A DNA stretch of 64,000 nt from Nitzschia sp. pyKryTriq1 (taxonomy: Eukaryota; Bacillariophyta; Bacillariophyceae; Bacillariales; Bacillariaceae): assembly GCA_956465555.1 (NCBI GenBank), contig OY101120.1, forward strand, positions 2,784,001-2,848,000, read 5' to 3'. A program made the position numbers and the translations under genes. Shown piece after piece: positions 20,520-32,006 of this stretch (position 1 is its first letter; each line of letters opens with the position of its first letter). The notes below the pieces were generated by a model, which did not search any database, was not told the DNA's origin, and saw only the letters and a list, made by a program, of their open reading frames with translations.

Positions 20520-22034
20520 ATGATGCAAGCTTCCAGTCAATTCAATACCCAAGACTTTTGGGAGGTCTTTCGTGAGCAGCAAGAGCAAGATGATCAGCAG
20601 TCAGAGATGTTATCATCCATACAGCAAGAACAGCAACAGCAACAGCAACACAAAGGTCCGAGGAACTCCGCTAACGCCGGAGTACAACCATGACTGATTA
20701 TGGCCATTTGAATGCCATCATTGGCTTGCGTAATAATAATATATACGCACTTGAGCCATCCTTTTGTTGAGACACGCCGTCTCACCTCGTTTGAACAATC
20801 CCCCTTTTTTTCACTTTCTTTTTATGATTCAGGATTCTCACTGGATGAAAGAGAAGAAGAAGAAGATCCTATCTATGTGAATACTGATGTGAATATTGTC
20901 GAAGATGACAATGTTTTCTTCTCGACCCGAGCTGGTAACCTCGAAGAGCTCGAGGATGCCACCAACTTTGTTGTCATGATGACCGAAGAAGGTATGTTCA
21001 TGATCCGTGTGGTTGTACTGTATCCGTGCCTCCGGAGCTCCCTCCGGAGGTCGTACTGGTGATGTGATTTGATTTGATGCGATTCATGCTGTGTACTAAC
21101 GACGTCCACTCTTCTTTCAGAACTCAACAGTAATGCTAGCGATGCAAGCGAAATGGACTATGGATTCCTCTTGAACGATCTCGAGTATTCCTCGTCTTTG
21201 ACGTCGTTATCCTTCCGCACCAGTGCTCCTACTACTACTAGTAGTAGTAGTAGCAATCAAGACAACATGTTCTCCCCTACCCCAATCGACACGAACCGCA
21301 TGCATGTGGTACCCAGTGTCAATCTCCCGGCCATGAAGGATTTCTTGAGTACTTCGGAACGAGCGCATCTCCGGTCTCTCATGGAACTTTTGAAACAAGC
21401 TCCGGTGATGATGGTGAGTACCGGTATGCCCCTAGCTGCTGTACCACCAGTCCTCCCAATGGATGTGGCTAGTAGTAGTGCCAGCATTGTTGCTGCTACT
21501 ACTACTCCGGAAGTCGTATCTTCCTCGGAAGCGGACGACAATGATGCCGAAGACGAAGATGACTCTACCACCACTACTTCCACTCCAACCGCCGCGGTCT
21601 CCTGGAACCAACGGCTCTGTCAGCTCCTCGCCTTTCGCGAGAGCCACGGACACGTCAATGTTCCTTATGATTATCCTCCCAATCCGCCTTTAGCGCAATG
21701 GGTCAAGAGACAACGACATCAGTACCGACTCTTGAAGGAAGGACGACATTCCAACTTGACTCCGTATCGTTTGGAACAACTCGAATCGATTGACTATTGT
21801 TGGGACTCGCGAGAGGCTCACTGGTTGGATCGGTTCTATGAACTCCAAGCTTTTTATGCCAAGAATGGACATGTCCGTGTCAGCAAACGAGGACCGTGTA
21901 CGTCCTTGGCCGTCTGGCTCAAACGTCAACGACATCAAGGAAGACTTCTTTTGCAGGGCAAGGTCGATGGAACCAACATGACGCAAGCCAGGCTTTGCAA
22001 ACTAATGGAAGTCGGCGTCAAATTTGCATGTTAA
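20520..22034 (+). CDS. Helicase-associated (HA) domain protein, three exons
   Basis: Join 20520..20655, 20833..20991, 21121..22034; 402 residues. Both introns are phase 1 with GT-AG ends (donors ggtccg and ggtatg, acceptors attcag and ctttcag), and the joined frame stays open. Exon 1 encodes MMQASSQFNTQDFWEVFREQ and a Gln-rich run; exon 2 is acidic (REEEEDPIYV); exon 3 has Ser/Thr linkers, then two HA modules of about 65-70 residues at 259-325 and 329-395. Each shows W-x-x-R...L...F...HGH-x-x-V, then LAQWVKRQRHQ or LAVWLKRQRHQ. HA modules are known as repeats in bacterial helicases and are very abundant in diatoms, often without a helicase; a nucleic-acid-binding role is assumed. The second module ends early, lacking the usual F-x-W closing. 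Confidence 0.85.
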
Positions 22035-23744
22035 AAAGCTACTAGTAGTACTATCCTTGAGCTACGACTACTACTACTACTAGTAGTAGTATGGCACATC
22101 ATATTTATTATTCACCACTACAACTACTAGTTCGACCAGCAACATTAGTATTCGATAATAGTGTACTTCGTGTTCCTGCCTCAGCTTCTTGAAGCTCGAG
22201 GCACAACTACCCGCAGAGTGACGCTACTACTAGTAGTAGTGCAGTACTCTAGGAACCAGCACACTTGGAACATCTACCGTACTCTACTAGAGTAGTGCTA
22301 CTCGTCCTCATGCTCGGGCAACGAGCAACGACCCTTCTCGTATCGTACCGGTGTACAGTAACGGTATCGTAGTACCAGCAGGCACTTCTACTGTTGCAGT
22401 AGCAGTACTACAACAACAGCCTCTAACAGTAGACTACTTCTACTACTACTCTACTAGACTACTACTACTACTATTACTGGTAGAGAAGAGAGAGACTAAA
22501 GTACCTGCTGGGGTAGTACTAGCTACTACTACTAGTACTACTACTGTAGTGGGGGAGACCTTCAGCACGCACGACTGGTGGTGGTGAGACGCCCCATCTC
22601 ACTCTTGGGAACTTGAAGCAATCATCATCATGATGCATCTCCTGTAGGTACTATTAGATACTACTATTAGGACGAGGAGGAGTATCACGAAGAAGAAGAA
22701 GCAACAACCTCACACCGCCAACAAGAACAACAAGAACAACAGACACATCATGATGTACTACTAGTACTACTACTACACGAGTACTATCAATCATGGTGCA
22801 CAAAAAGGCCCATTGCTCCTTGTCTACTACTACTACAAGGAGAAGTACTAGTACCGGTAGCAGAACTAGCTACTACTACTAGTAGTAACAGCAGCATCTT
22901 TTCTTGCTAGTAGTAGTACCGGTACGGTTCTCCTCACTCTTGGGAAAGCATCTACAAATCGAATAGCGATTGACACGACCACGGCGCGACATGGTGGATG
23001 ATTCTTGGGTACTAGTAGTACTAACTTAGTTATTACAATAGACAGTATCAGGCGCGTACTCGTACTATACATACGGCACCGACGACCACTACAGTATTAG
23101 TACGAGTACATTGGATAATGATGAAATGGGGCCTACTCCTACTACTACCGGTAGTAGTAGTACTAGTTCCGAGAATCATCGGAACTCCAAACGCGCCATG
23201 GTCCGTCTTTTTGGGCGAGAGGAGGGTATCTAGGCGGAAGAATCATTGATCCCACGAAAACATCGTGCTGGAAAACGGGGAAACGAATGGAAGACCGAGG
23301 AAATGTCAAACGAGGCTGCCAGCCCTTCGAACGACTGAGACACTTAAATAGAAAGATACCATTTATTATGTAGGATATACAGCTTTGTAGATAGATCATT
23401 CCAGTACTCTGCCATCACACGAAGCAATGGGGCGTTGTCGCTACTACTTAGCTTGTACGTATACTCCTCATCGCAACAATAATTCTCACTTTTTTCTCTC
23501 AATTCTTTATCCCTTCCGGTCTATCGTAGCTATCATCTCCATAATTTCCAAGCTAGCTCTTGCTTACGATCAGATACAATCAGCAAGGTGTCACTAACTC
23601 AATCCTTCCTCCACAATCGTAACTTCTTCATCGTATCGTAACACCAAGAACCCAGACGAGTATCCGAACCGTCGATCAAGATCAGCATCATCCCAGCACG
23701 AATAATATCACATCATATCACGTCACATCACAGCATCGTCGATC
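22035..23744. other. Intergenic region rich in CTA/TAG palindromes
   Basis: 1.7 kb. Palindromic (CTA)n(TAG)n arrays at 22040-22095, 22225-22300 and 22430-22550, taccggtac-type motifs near 22345, 22850 and 22915, then more ordinary sequence from 23170 to 23740 leading into the next gene. Nothing codes convincingly. Confidence 0.5.
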
Positions 23745-24632
23745 ATGAATCCTGTGTTTCTTCTTCCTCTCTCACCATCATCAGAGGAGCCAACGAACTA
23801 CGATCACAATCAAGAAAACCAAGGACCCAACAGCAGCAAGAACAACGACTATACTAACGACAGCAACATCAGCAACAACAGCAACAACAACGAGGACACC
23901 GCCAGTGCTATGGTGATTATGATGATGATGATGAAGAAACAGCAATCCCTACCCATCGCGCCACGTGGGCGCCGTGGTGATTTATTGTTTTCTTCCCGAG
24001 AAAGGAGCGCCTCGGAATCGTCCGTGTCCTCCTTATTGGGAGCAGGAGATGATTCATTTTCTTCTTGTGGTACTACTACTACTACTACTACGCTAGAAGA
24101 CCAAATCCATTCCTCGTCGTCGTCTCGACCAAGGACCAAGAGTGAGTCTTCTCTCAGCACCACTGGTGGTGGTGACGAGTTGAGAGCCTACAATATCTCA
24201 CTAGCTCGAAAGCTATGTCGCATGAAGAGACGGCTTTTGCTTCAGCGAGCGCTGGTGCTGGCACAAGGGCCGACCACCACCACCACCACCACTCCGCCGC
24301 CACCCGAAGTACTACTAGTAGACAACGAGGCGCCGAGCAGTACGAATACTACTACGAATACTACTACGAATACTACTACGAATACTACTACGAATACTAC
24401 TACGAATATTCCTCCAGCTCCAGCTCCAGCAAGTACTACTCCTCCTACACCTACAACAACATCAAAGAGGACGACGACGACGACGATCCTGAAGAATACT
24501 ACCAACGAGAATCCTCCCCTCCTCAAATCGTCGGATCATAATATTGTTGGTTCCTCGTATGCCGCCACCGTGATGGTGGGATCCTCGTCCAAGCCCGAGC
24601 AGATCAATCGATATTCGACTCATGCAGCCTAG
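23745..24632 (+). CDS. Disordered protein with (NTTT)n repeat, unknown function
   Basis: 295 residues. Asn/Ser-rich head, QSLPIAPRGRRGDLLFSSRE, Ser-rich stretches with RTKSESSLS, one well-formed basic helix DELRAYNISLARKLCRMKRR followed by LLLQRALVLAQG (about 147-178), a Pro tract, five N-T-T-T repeats encoded by a 12-bp tandem unit (24340-24410), and a Thr/Pro tail. The Arg/Lys-Leu helix is the only segment that looks folded; it resembles an amphipathic binding helix. Ser/Arg phosphosite-like motifs are common. No homolog recognised. Confidence 0.6.
   Translation: MNPVFLLPLSPSSEEPTNYDHNQENQGPNSSKNNDYTNDSNISNNSNNNEDTASAMVIMMMMMKKQQSLPIAPRGRRGDLLFSSRERSASESSVSSLLGAGDDSFSSCGTTTTTTTLEDQIHSSSSSRPRTKSESSLSTTGGGDELRAYNISLARKLCRMKRRLLLQRALVLAQGPTTTTTTTPPPPEVLLVDNEAPSSTNTTTNTTTNTTTNTTTNTTTNIPPAPAPASTTPPTPTTTSKRTTTTTILKNTTNENPPLLKSSDHNIVGSSYAATVMVGSSSKPEQINRYSTHAA
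24340..24412 (+). repeat. 12-bp in-frame tandem repeat
   Basis: About six copies of aatactactacg, nearly identical at the DNA level, encoding N-T-T-T inside the disordered protein. Confidence 0.85.
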
Positions 24633-25071
24633 GAGTACTAGTAGTAGTAGAGCTACTACTACTACTACTACTAGGAGTGAGGAGTCGTCAACAAGTCAAG
24701 AAACAACCATCAGCAGCGTGCTGCTGATCATGGTTTGTGCTTTCTTTCTTTCTTTCTTTCTTTCTTTTGATAGATTTCACAGTCATCATGCATGGCATAT
24801 GATATGACATACAGTACACATCACTACTTTTTTGGAAGATCTTGAACAATATTACAATACGACAAGGCTTCATCTACACACACACACACACACACACACA
24901 CGCCTATATAAACTAATACATTATAGAAACCAACAACTTTATTATTTGAAAAAACACAACAGAGATAGTAGTAGTAGTCGTAGTCGTAGTAGTAGTAGCT
25001 TTGAGGTGGCGTGTGAATGGAATCATGGACGAATGGATTCATTCATTGATTCATTCATTCATTCACGCTGC
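24633..25071. repeat. Intergenic spacer with microsatellites
   Basis: (CTTT)n at about 24740-24768 and (CA)n at about 24877-24901, plus TAG/CTA triplets right after the upstream stop and a GTA/TAG run near 24970-25000. No gene. Confidence 0.7.
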
Positions 25072-27784
25072 TCACGACATTCGGGGTCGTTTCGACGGCG
25101 GATGACTCTCGGATGATGATGATGATAATGTTGCTGTTGATTTTGCTGTTTTGGCCAGCATACTTTCAAATCGATGCTCTAGAGTCATGTAGTTCTCCGG
25201 AGGCAAACCCAAGCACGCCCGCATCACATTGATAATCGCTTGACGTTGTGGGAACAGAGCATTGACGACCGGGGCCCCATTGGGGACCAATGGAGCCTTG
25301 AGCATATAGGAAAGAAGAGATAGAACTGGATGAAAGGCTTCCCAAGAAGCATCTTCTTGATCGTCAGTCTTCATTCGAATGCGTTCGCAAAGCTCTCCCA
25401 AAATGACCAAGTCGTAAATAAGAGGAGTGGCGAGTAACGAATCTTCACACGTGTTGTGCATGACAATAGTATTCGTACCACCCATGAAAATTTCCGAGGT
25501 GTACTCGTCCATGGCGCGTTTCGAATCTCCCACCGTTGGAACGTACTTGATGACCACGACATGATCCGGATGTTCATCCTTTTCAAAGAGTATCGAGTTG
25601 GATGCCACCATATCGTCAACGACATTGGATTTCGAAATCTCCTTGGAACGGAATTGGCTCGGAGAACTTAGATTCTTGCCGTCATTGTTTCCGAGATGAT
25701 TGTACGAGACAATCGAGACAGGTTTGATCCCAGCACTGACCAAAAAGTCCACCAGGACGGATTTCATTTTGGTTTGACCACTCTTGAAATCGTCCCCCGC
25801 GATAAAGCATTGATGAGTTTTCGCTAGTTCCATGACACCCGGTACAAAGGTATTTTGTGGCGATCCATTGATGAACGTACAACCCTCCAGAATACTCGCC
25901 ACGGCGAAAATGGTGGAAGCACTGACTTCGGGTTCGTCTCGTTCAATCGAGGCCAATAAGTTGTCGGCTGTATCATTCACTCCCTCTTCGACACTTGCAA
26001 ATCGTTCCGTATTGGCCGTCCACAAGACAATGACCTTGTCGAGTTTGTGTTTGGCTTTAAAGTCCACAATATCTTGACGAATATGTGTCATTTGTTCTTG
26101 CTTGGATCCCGACAATATATTGTCTGCCCGTTCACTTTGGTTGGCCGCAATAAAGTCCGGAAAGTAGACGGACGGAAGAGGTTTAATGTCTTTCATGTGG
26201 GGATACAATTGTTCTTGCAGTGCATAATCCATCACTCTGGATCGTCGTAACGCATCTCCCAAATTCATCGAATTGATATCCCACCCGCTCCACACAATAT
26301 CGGAAGGATGGACCATGGGCAATAGATTATGAAGCGGTGTGTGGACGGCATTTCCCGTCCGGGCATCGTTTCCCAAACGTACCGTCGAGGCCATCATGAG
26401 GGATCCCCAATAATTGGAATGCTTGACTCCCTCTTTGGTATTCCATGTCAAATTCAATTGATTGGCCAAGACACCCGCCACACAAGTACTATATATATAA
26501 AGCATAGTATAGAGAGGGGAGGATAGAGGGTGAGAATGGGAAGGGATGACAGCAAAAAGACAGGAAAGGACAGTGGTGTAAGTCAGTCAGTCGAGCGAGA
26601 AGCAAGCAAGCAAGCAATATATACACAATCGATCGATCGATACATCGCATCAACATCAGAGAGTCTCGTCAGGCATCCCCATACAATAGGGATCATGGAT
26701 CGTATCATGTCGTATCATGGATCGTATCGTATCGTCTCCACCATTGTTGTTGAAAGGCTGGCTTCTATACTACCACCACGGGGGGAGAAAAACCACCGCC
26801 ACCAGCACCAGCACCATCAACGCCATCAACACCATCATCACGCCGTACTGATGTAATGTCATATATTCCAAAACAAGTGCATTCGTTCGTTCGTTCGTTG
26901 CTTCGTAAAGCCAGTCATTCATTCATGCATTCATTCTTTCTTTCTTGCTCAAAGTCGTAGTCGTAAAAAACAATTTCCAAAATCCTTCCTTTCCGCAAAG
27001 AGCACCATGGATTCTTTCATTGATTCATTGATTGATTTCCAACCTATCGAGAGCAATATGCATATATGTATGTACTACGTACCATCCATTGTTTCCTCCG
27101 AGACCGACCAACATGACGCCCAACTACAAAATATGTCAATCAGTCAATCAAAGTCAATCAGTCAGTCAGCGATTCGCATTCATCCTTTTCAGCATCCACA
27201 CTCACGAACGCAAGCACGCACGCTCACCCAGCAGCAGCAGCAGCAGCAGCACTACTACTCACCTTGGGAACGGTTCGTTCCGTCTTGAAGGTCATTTTCG
27301 TTTCCACGGGCCGGACAATGTTGCCGTCCACGACGGTGGACTCGTATCTAAAATATAGAAAAACCAACAACAGAAAAAGGTCATGTGGTTGTAGTTGTAG
27401 TTGTTGTAGTAGTTGTTGTAACATAATATACAAAGAGGATAGCGGCAGGCAGGCAGGCAACAGGACAAGTATATATGTGAGTAATATGGCACAAGAAAGA
27501 TGAGATGAGAGATAGATAGATAGAGATAGAGAGAGAGATCATGCAAGCATTATTTCTCGATCCGATCCGATCCGATCCGATCCGATACAACAACAGTAAT
27601 ACTATTCGACACCTATCCTCCTCCTCCTCCATCATCATCATCATCATCATGATCATCTACTATACTCTTTTACGAACTTAACTTACGTGTATTGCGACAC
27701 AATGGCATCGTCCGTGTATTTGCATCTGGATGACTCTACGGTAAAGGAGGAGGGTCCGTCCAAGCTTTGATTAGTTCCACTCAT
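25072..27784 (-). CDS. INO1: Myo-inositol-3-phosphate synthase, four exons
   Basis: Complement of join(25072..26488, 27083..27123, 27263..27347, 27687..27784); 546 residues. It makes 1D-myo-inositol 3-phosphate from glucose 6-phosphate using bound NAD, the committed step of inositol, phosphatidylinositol and phytate synthesis, in the cytosol. Exon 1: [19 protein letters not shown] and [10 protein letters not shown]; exon 2: [14 protein letters not shown] and [10 protein letters not shown]; exon 3 is a 41-bp microexon encoding [13 protein letters not shown], the NAD-binding loop; exon 4 carries [49 protein letters not shown] and [12 protein letters not shown], all family hallmarks. All splice sites are GT-AG and phases agree. 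Length fits the family (about 510-550). The C-terminus adds a Ser-rich tail ending S-K-R-P-R-M-S. Confidence 0.95.
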
Positions 27785-28703
27785 GTTGATCACCACTACT
27801 ACCACTACCACTACTACTACTACCGTAGTTGTTGTTGATGATGATGATGGATTGGATATATAATATTGGATGGAATGATGATGATGATGATGATGATGAT
27901 GATGCGAGGGACGGATATGAGAGTAACAACCCGATGCACGCATCATAATGCTGCTGCGCTATTTTCTCTCTCTTCTTCGTATCATCATTTATCATCATCA
28001 TCATCATCATCATCATCGTCTACATCGGCATTTTTTGGGATGGGACGATGACGCCACAACATATCGGTACGTAAAGCACAGTACATGCGTGCCTGCGAGA
28101 CGCACTCACGGACGAACGAACGAACGTCGACCGCGCAAAAAAAAATATTGATGGTCGACTGACAGACGACAGACTGACTGACAGACTGATTAACGTCGGA
28201 CGGAAGGAATACCCGGATATTGATGACGTCGTACTGTACTGTACGTCGTACGGTAGGAAGGAGGGCGAGTAGCGTTTGTTGTTTCGGAGGATGAGGACCT
28301 CGTCGTCCTCGTCGAGGTCGATGGAACCAACATGCAGGACCACCAGCACCACGCAAGAAGAATGATGATCATCCAGACATTGTTGTTGTATTGAGCTACC
28401 GTAGTAGGAGTAGTAGTAGAGTACCGGTAGTGATCCTCTACCGTACCGGTACTACAGTACTACTCCTACAAACATCTGTAGTAGTAGTAATGTGCTGGCA
28501 CGCTTTAGTTTCTTGTTCTTGTTCTTCTTGTTGCACCACGAGGACGACCGGCAGCGTGCTGGTCCTCCTCGTCCTCCTCTACTAGTAGTAGTACTAGCTA
28601 CTACGGTAGTAGTATGTCCTCGTGTCACGTGCTGCTGCTGCTGCTGCTACAGTTATTTGTTCTTTAGTCGTTGTTCGTTCTTGGTTTGTTAGTTCTTTTG
28701 TTC
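27785..28703. other. Intergenic region between the inositol synthase start and the next gene end
   Basis: (GAT)n runs at 27838-27903 and 27985-28018, a GATCC-type run lies inside the synthase intron nearby, and a ccgtaccggtactac palindrome cluster lies at 28440-28460. The stretch 28640-28703 is T-rich leader or trailer. No gene supported. Confidence 0.5.
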
Positions 28704-30158
28704 TTAGCTAGAAGTAGTAGTACTAGCAGTAGTAGTAGTAGTAGAGCGTACAAGACGCATGACTCCTCGACAAAGAAGCTTGCGAGGACGAGAGAAGAAT
28801 GACGACGAGGAGGAGGAGAAGGAGTTCTTGTTGTTGTTGTTGCTCCTGCTGCTGTTGCGAACAACAAATTTTCTTCTTCTTGTCTTTTGCTTTGTCTTTT
28901 GTTTTTGTTTTACTTTTTGGACAGTGGCATTGCGTAGTGCCCTCCATTGATCGACTTGGTGGATAATTTCCTTGAGTTCCCCTCGAGAGTATCCACAAGC
29001 GAGTAACATTTCCATCCGATCCACGGCTCCTACCCGGAGTTGCAACAGTGATCGTCTGCTGCTGCTGGTGCTGCTGCTGGTGTTCTTACTATCCTCATTG
29101 TCATCATCATCATTGTCATCATCCTCATCATGCTGAGAGCAGCAGGACGAGCAGCAGGACGAGGACGAGCAGCAGCAGCAGCAGAAGCTTGGTGGTTGTT
29201 GCACATATTTCCATCCAATCGATAGCGGAACACCGCTTACGACGGAAGGATTGTCACCGGGACATCGATCATATTCGCGGACTTGAATAGTGGAAAAGCG
29301 GACCGACTTTTTCTTCTTCTTTTCTTCTTGTTCTTGTTGTTCCTTGTTGCTGTTCTTGTTGGTGCTGCTGCTGCTGTTGGTGGTGGTGGCAAGTAGCAGC
29401 AGGTGATGATGTTGTGGTGACTGTCGTTGTGGTACTAGTGCTTCGTTTTGGAAGTCCTCCTCGCCGCCACGTTCAGCACCACCGACCTCCTCCTGCTCCT
29501 CGGCAAACTCATGATCATGATCATCATCATCCCAGAAAGTCGCCGTGCTGTTGGATGATTCAAGAAGATCTTCTGCTGCTGCTGCTGCTGCTGCTGGTGC
29601 TTCTGGTGGTGGTGGTGGTGGATGATGATGATGATGTTCTTGTTCGGCTTTGCTGTCTTCTGCTTCTTCTGGTTCCTCATCTTCATCCTCGGATAGAGGA
29701 CTCGTGCGATCGGAACGGTCCAATATTTCCAAGCCATAAAAGGAAGAGGAGGAGCTCTTGTTGTTGTTGTTGTTGTTCTTGTTGTTGCTGCTGTTCTTGC
29801 TGTACTGCTGCGGCTGCTGCTGGGTGTGGTGGTGGAGGCTGTGGAGCGAGTCTTTCGGTAGTAGTAATGGTGCTGATGATAGTGATAGTGATAGTGATAG
29901 TGATGACGATGATGCTGATGATGATGATAGTCGTGATACTACTACCCGTCCTCGTCCATACGATACATCTAGAGGATCCTCGTGTTCTTGTTGCTTCTGA
30001 TCATAACGACGACGACAGCATGATGATGATGATGATCGTTGTCCTCGTCCTCGCCCTCGCCACCAGGAGGAGCAAGAAGAAGAAGAAGAAGAAGAAGAAG
30101 GACGATGATGATGATTGTTCTGCTGCTGCTGCTGCTGCTGCTGCTGAATAATGGCCAT
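28704..30158 (-). CDS. V-R-E-Y / G-D-N-P family disordered protein
   Basis: 484 residues from MAIIQQQQ. Long Ser/Gln/Asn/Asp/Glu low-complexity head; conserved core KKSVRFSTIQVREYDRCPGD followed by N-P, G-V-P-L-S-I-G-W-K-Y (about 283-315), a Cys/Ser tract, then MLLACGYSRGELKEIIHQVD (about 383-402) and a basic tail. The core V-R-E-Y-[DE]-R...G-D-N-P...G-V-P-L-x-I-G-W is one I recall as widespread in diatom proteomes, always without a known function. The opening V-x-F-x-x-[IV]-x-V-R and the later Y-S-x-x-E-L-x-x-I match blocks A and B of the five-gene family at 3.5-13.2 kb, so a remote relationship is plausible. A frame on the opposite strand is a shadow. Confidence 0.78.
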   Translation of the reverse strand: MAIIQQQQQQQQQNNHHHRPSSSSSSSSCSSWWRGRGRGQRSSSSSCCRRRYDQKQQEHEDPLDVSYGRGRVVVSRLSSSSASSSSLSLSLSLSSAPLLLPKDSLHSLHHHTQQQPQQYSKNSSNNKNNNNNNKSSSSSFYGLEILDRSDRTSPLSEDEDEEPEEAEDSKAEQEHHHHHPPPPPPEAPAAAAAAAEDLLESSNSTATFWDDDDHDHEFAEEQEEVGGAERGGEEDFQNEALVPQRQSPQHHHLLLLATTTNSSSSTNKNSNKEQQEQEEKKKKKSVRFSTIQVREYDRCPGDNPSVVSGVPLSIGWKYVQQPPSFCCCCCSSSSCCSSCCSQHDEDDDNDDDDNEDSKNTSSSTSSSRRSLLQLRVGAVDRMEMLLACGYSRGELKEIIHQVDQWRALRNATVQKVKQKQKTKQKTRRRKFVVRNSSRSNNNNKNSFSSSSSSFFSRPRKLLCRGVMRLVRSTTTTTASTTTSS

Positions 30159-31209
30159 GGTGGTGATGCTGGTATAATAATAAAGTAATAGTATTAGCTG
30201 AATGAATGAATGAATGAAATGCGAATGAATGAATCAATGCGAATGAATGCCAATCAATCAATCAATCAATCCATGTCCCCCGCAATAAATGTTCGCATTT
30301 GTTGCGAGTTGCGACGAGTCGTGATGTACCGTCGGTACAGTTGAGTACAGTACAGTACGGTCGGACTTCTGTGTCTTCTGTCGAGTAAAAAGAACAACGC
30401 CCAACAAGCAAGCAAAGCAAAGCCAAGAAAGTTCGTATGCGAACGCACGCACGGTTGGTATATTCATTCATAAGTATTATTCTCAACCGTTCGCGCATTT
30501 CTCACTGTCATTCATGATACTTCAAGTGAATTTCACCAGCCCCCGCTGGATGTTATGGTAGCACTGAACCATTCATATTTCGATCCATAAATAATTACTA
30601 CTCTTTGGGATTCTGTTGTGAATTCTTTGGGATTCTGTTGTGAAGGCATGGATCGACTACCGACCACTACTGCACTACTGTCTCCTTTCTATCCAGTACA
30701 CTACCACTACTGTACAACAGTACATATATAATATATACTAAACGAACTATACTGCCGTCATTTCAAAAGAAGATGGGGTTGACATTATTATTGTCATTTA
30801 TCAATCGGAATTCCCAATGTGAATTCCGATCCATAAATGTTAAAACCATCTTCTGTTGGAATGACGGCAGCATCATCATCAAGGACCGACCGGTGCTTGA
30901 AGTACCGGTACCTGGTACCGGCGGCACTACAGTCCACAGATGATCATCACCGTACCGGCGAGCGACTTTTACTTATTTTTTTTATTTATTTTTTGAAGAA
31001 GGCCCAACAAGCGATCGGCGGAGCCCAGGGGTTGATAAGATCGTGCTTCAATAAAGCGCTGCGCTCCTTTGCGCATTCATACCGACACGGTGCTTGGGGA
31101 CTCCCCCAAGTAAAAATGTGCCCTAGCTAGGCCTGGTACAAAAGTCAATCACGAGCTGAGAGCACCGCATGCTGGCTCCGCGTGGAAGACAAGTTCTCTC
31201 GACGGAATC
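30159..31209. other. Intergenic region with fold-back and short tandem repeats
   Basis: A GAAT/ATCA run follows the gene start (30200-30275). A 22-bp tandem duplication of tctttgggattctgttgtga lies at 30602 and 30624. A long fold-back occupies 30752-30870. A taccggtacctggtaccgg palindrome cluster lies at 30900-30925. Confidence 0.5.
30752..30870. repeat. Long imperfect inverted repeat (fold-back, MITE-like)
   Basis: The outer ends read ctgccgtcatt on the left and aatgacggcag on the right. Inner arms match through agaagatgg, a gap, and cggaattc, with a loop of only about 8 bp. Total about 119 bp. It is compatible with a small palindromic transposon remnant or a hairpin RNA precursor. No target duplication is obvious. 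Confidence 0.7.
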
Positions 31210-31743
31210 CTGGCCTGGATTCACTCCCAAAATGGTCATGAAGTCGTTGACAACTTGTTGCCATCGGTCGAAGCTATAGCCATATTGCATAGCATAGTTC
31301 AGCAGCTGGACATGTGCTTCTAGTAGAAAGCTCTGTCCATCTTCAACTCGATCCTTGGTAGGATCTGCTGGATCGAGGCCATGGTGGCGGCAGAGGACGT
31401 GATAATGTCCTTGCTGGTGGTGGCTTGGTGTACGGGAAAAGTGCCGGTCAGGAGATCCTTTTTAATTAACTCTTCTTCCTCGACTAGATCATTGACGAAC
31501 TCTCCACCGCGGTAATCGATGACCACTACATCGTGTGGATGGGCGTACAGCAGAGTGCAATACACACGGTCTACGCGACTCCTACGACCATAGTCAATCG
31601 CGCGGTGCGGTCCTTTGCGCATTCACGGTGCTTGGGGACTCCTCCCCCAAGTAAAAATGTGCCCTAGCTAGGCCTGGTACAAAAGTCAATCACGAGCTGA
31701 GAGCACCGCATGCTGGCTCCGCGTGGAAGACAAGTTCTCTCGA
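31089..31743. mobile_element. Terminal-direct-repeat segment enclosing a possible reverse-transcriptase-type fragment
   Basis: Near-identical direct repeats of about 120-130 bp lie at 31089-31206 and 31626-31743 (both contain cggtgcttggggactc, gccctagctaggcctgg and gagcaccgcatgctggctcc). Between them the minus strand keeps coding-like stretches such as RVDRVYCTLLYAHPHDVVVI and NYAMQYGYSFDRWQQVVNDF. The latter recalls the region just ahead of the polymerase domain in reverse-transcriptase proteins of diatom retroelements. This is a weak, memory-based match. The element is short, broken, and keeps no recognisable catalytic core; the similarity of its repeats suggests fairly recent duplication. 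It could equally be a tandem segmental duplication around an element fragment. Confidence 0.35.
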
Positions 31744-32006
31744 GCAGGACACCGCCCCGACCCACCATCACGACGACTCAAGCTAAAACAAGTACTGCTC
31801 TAGTGGTACGATATTGGTATCCATGTTTCTCTTCCACCGACCATCATAAGTTGTTTGTTTGATAGTAGTATGGGTAGTAGTAGCACGTTTCAATTTTGTA
31901 AATGATGATGATGATGATGATGATTCACGGAATGATGTTCATGCTGTTGCTAATGCTGTTGCTGCTTGAGACAACATGCTCGATGCCATTCGGACCGATG
32001 GGAGTC
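31739..32006 (-). pseudogene. Relic copy of the HA gene at 32.9-33.9 kb
   Basis: Positions 31739-31933 match the 3' flank of the HA gene (32686-32880), and 31934-32006 match its internal coding segment 33667-33741, which encodes PIGPNGIEHVVSSS. Everything between these parts in the parent gene is missing, including both HA modules. Same orientation as the parent. Confidence 0.8.

Noticed and set aside
24215-24541. Plus-strand frame with repeated E-Y-Y-Y units
   Set aside because: It is the alternative reading of the 12-bp N-T-T-T repeat in the called gene; no conserved segment of its own.
29414-30151. 245-codon plus-strand frame rich in Leu, Val, Cys and His
   Set aside because: It is the antisense of Ser/Gln/Asp triplet tracts in the V-R-E-Y family gene.
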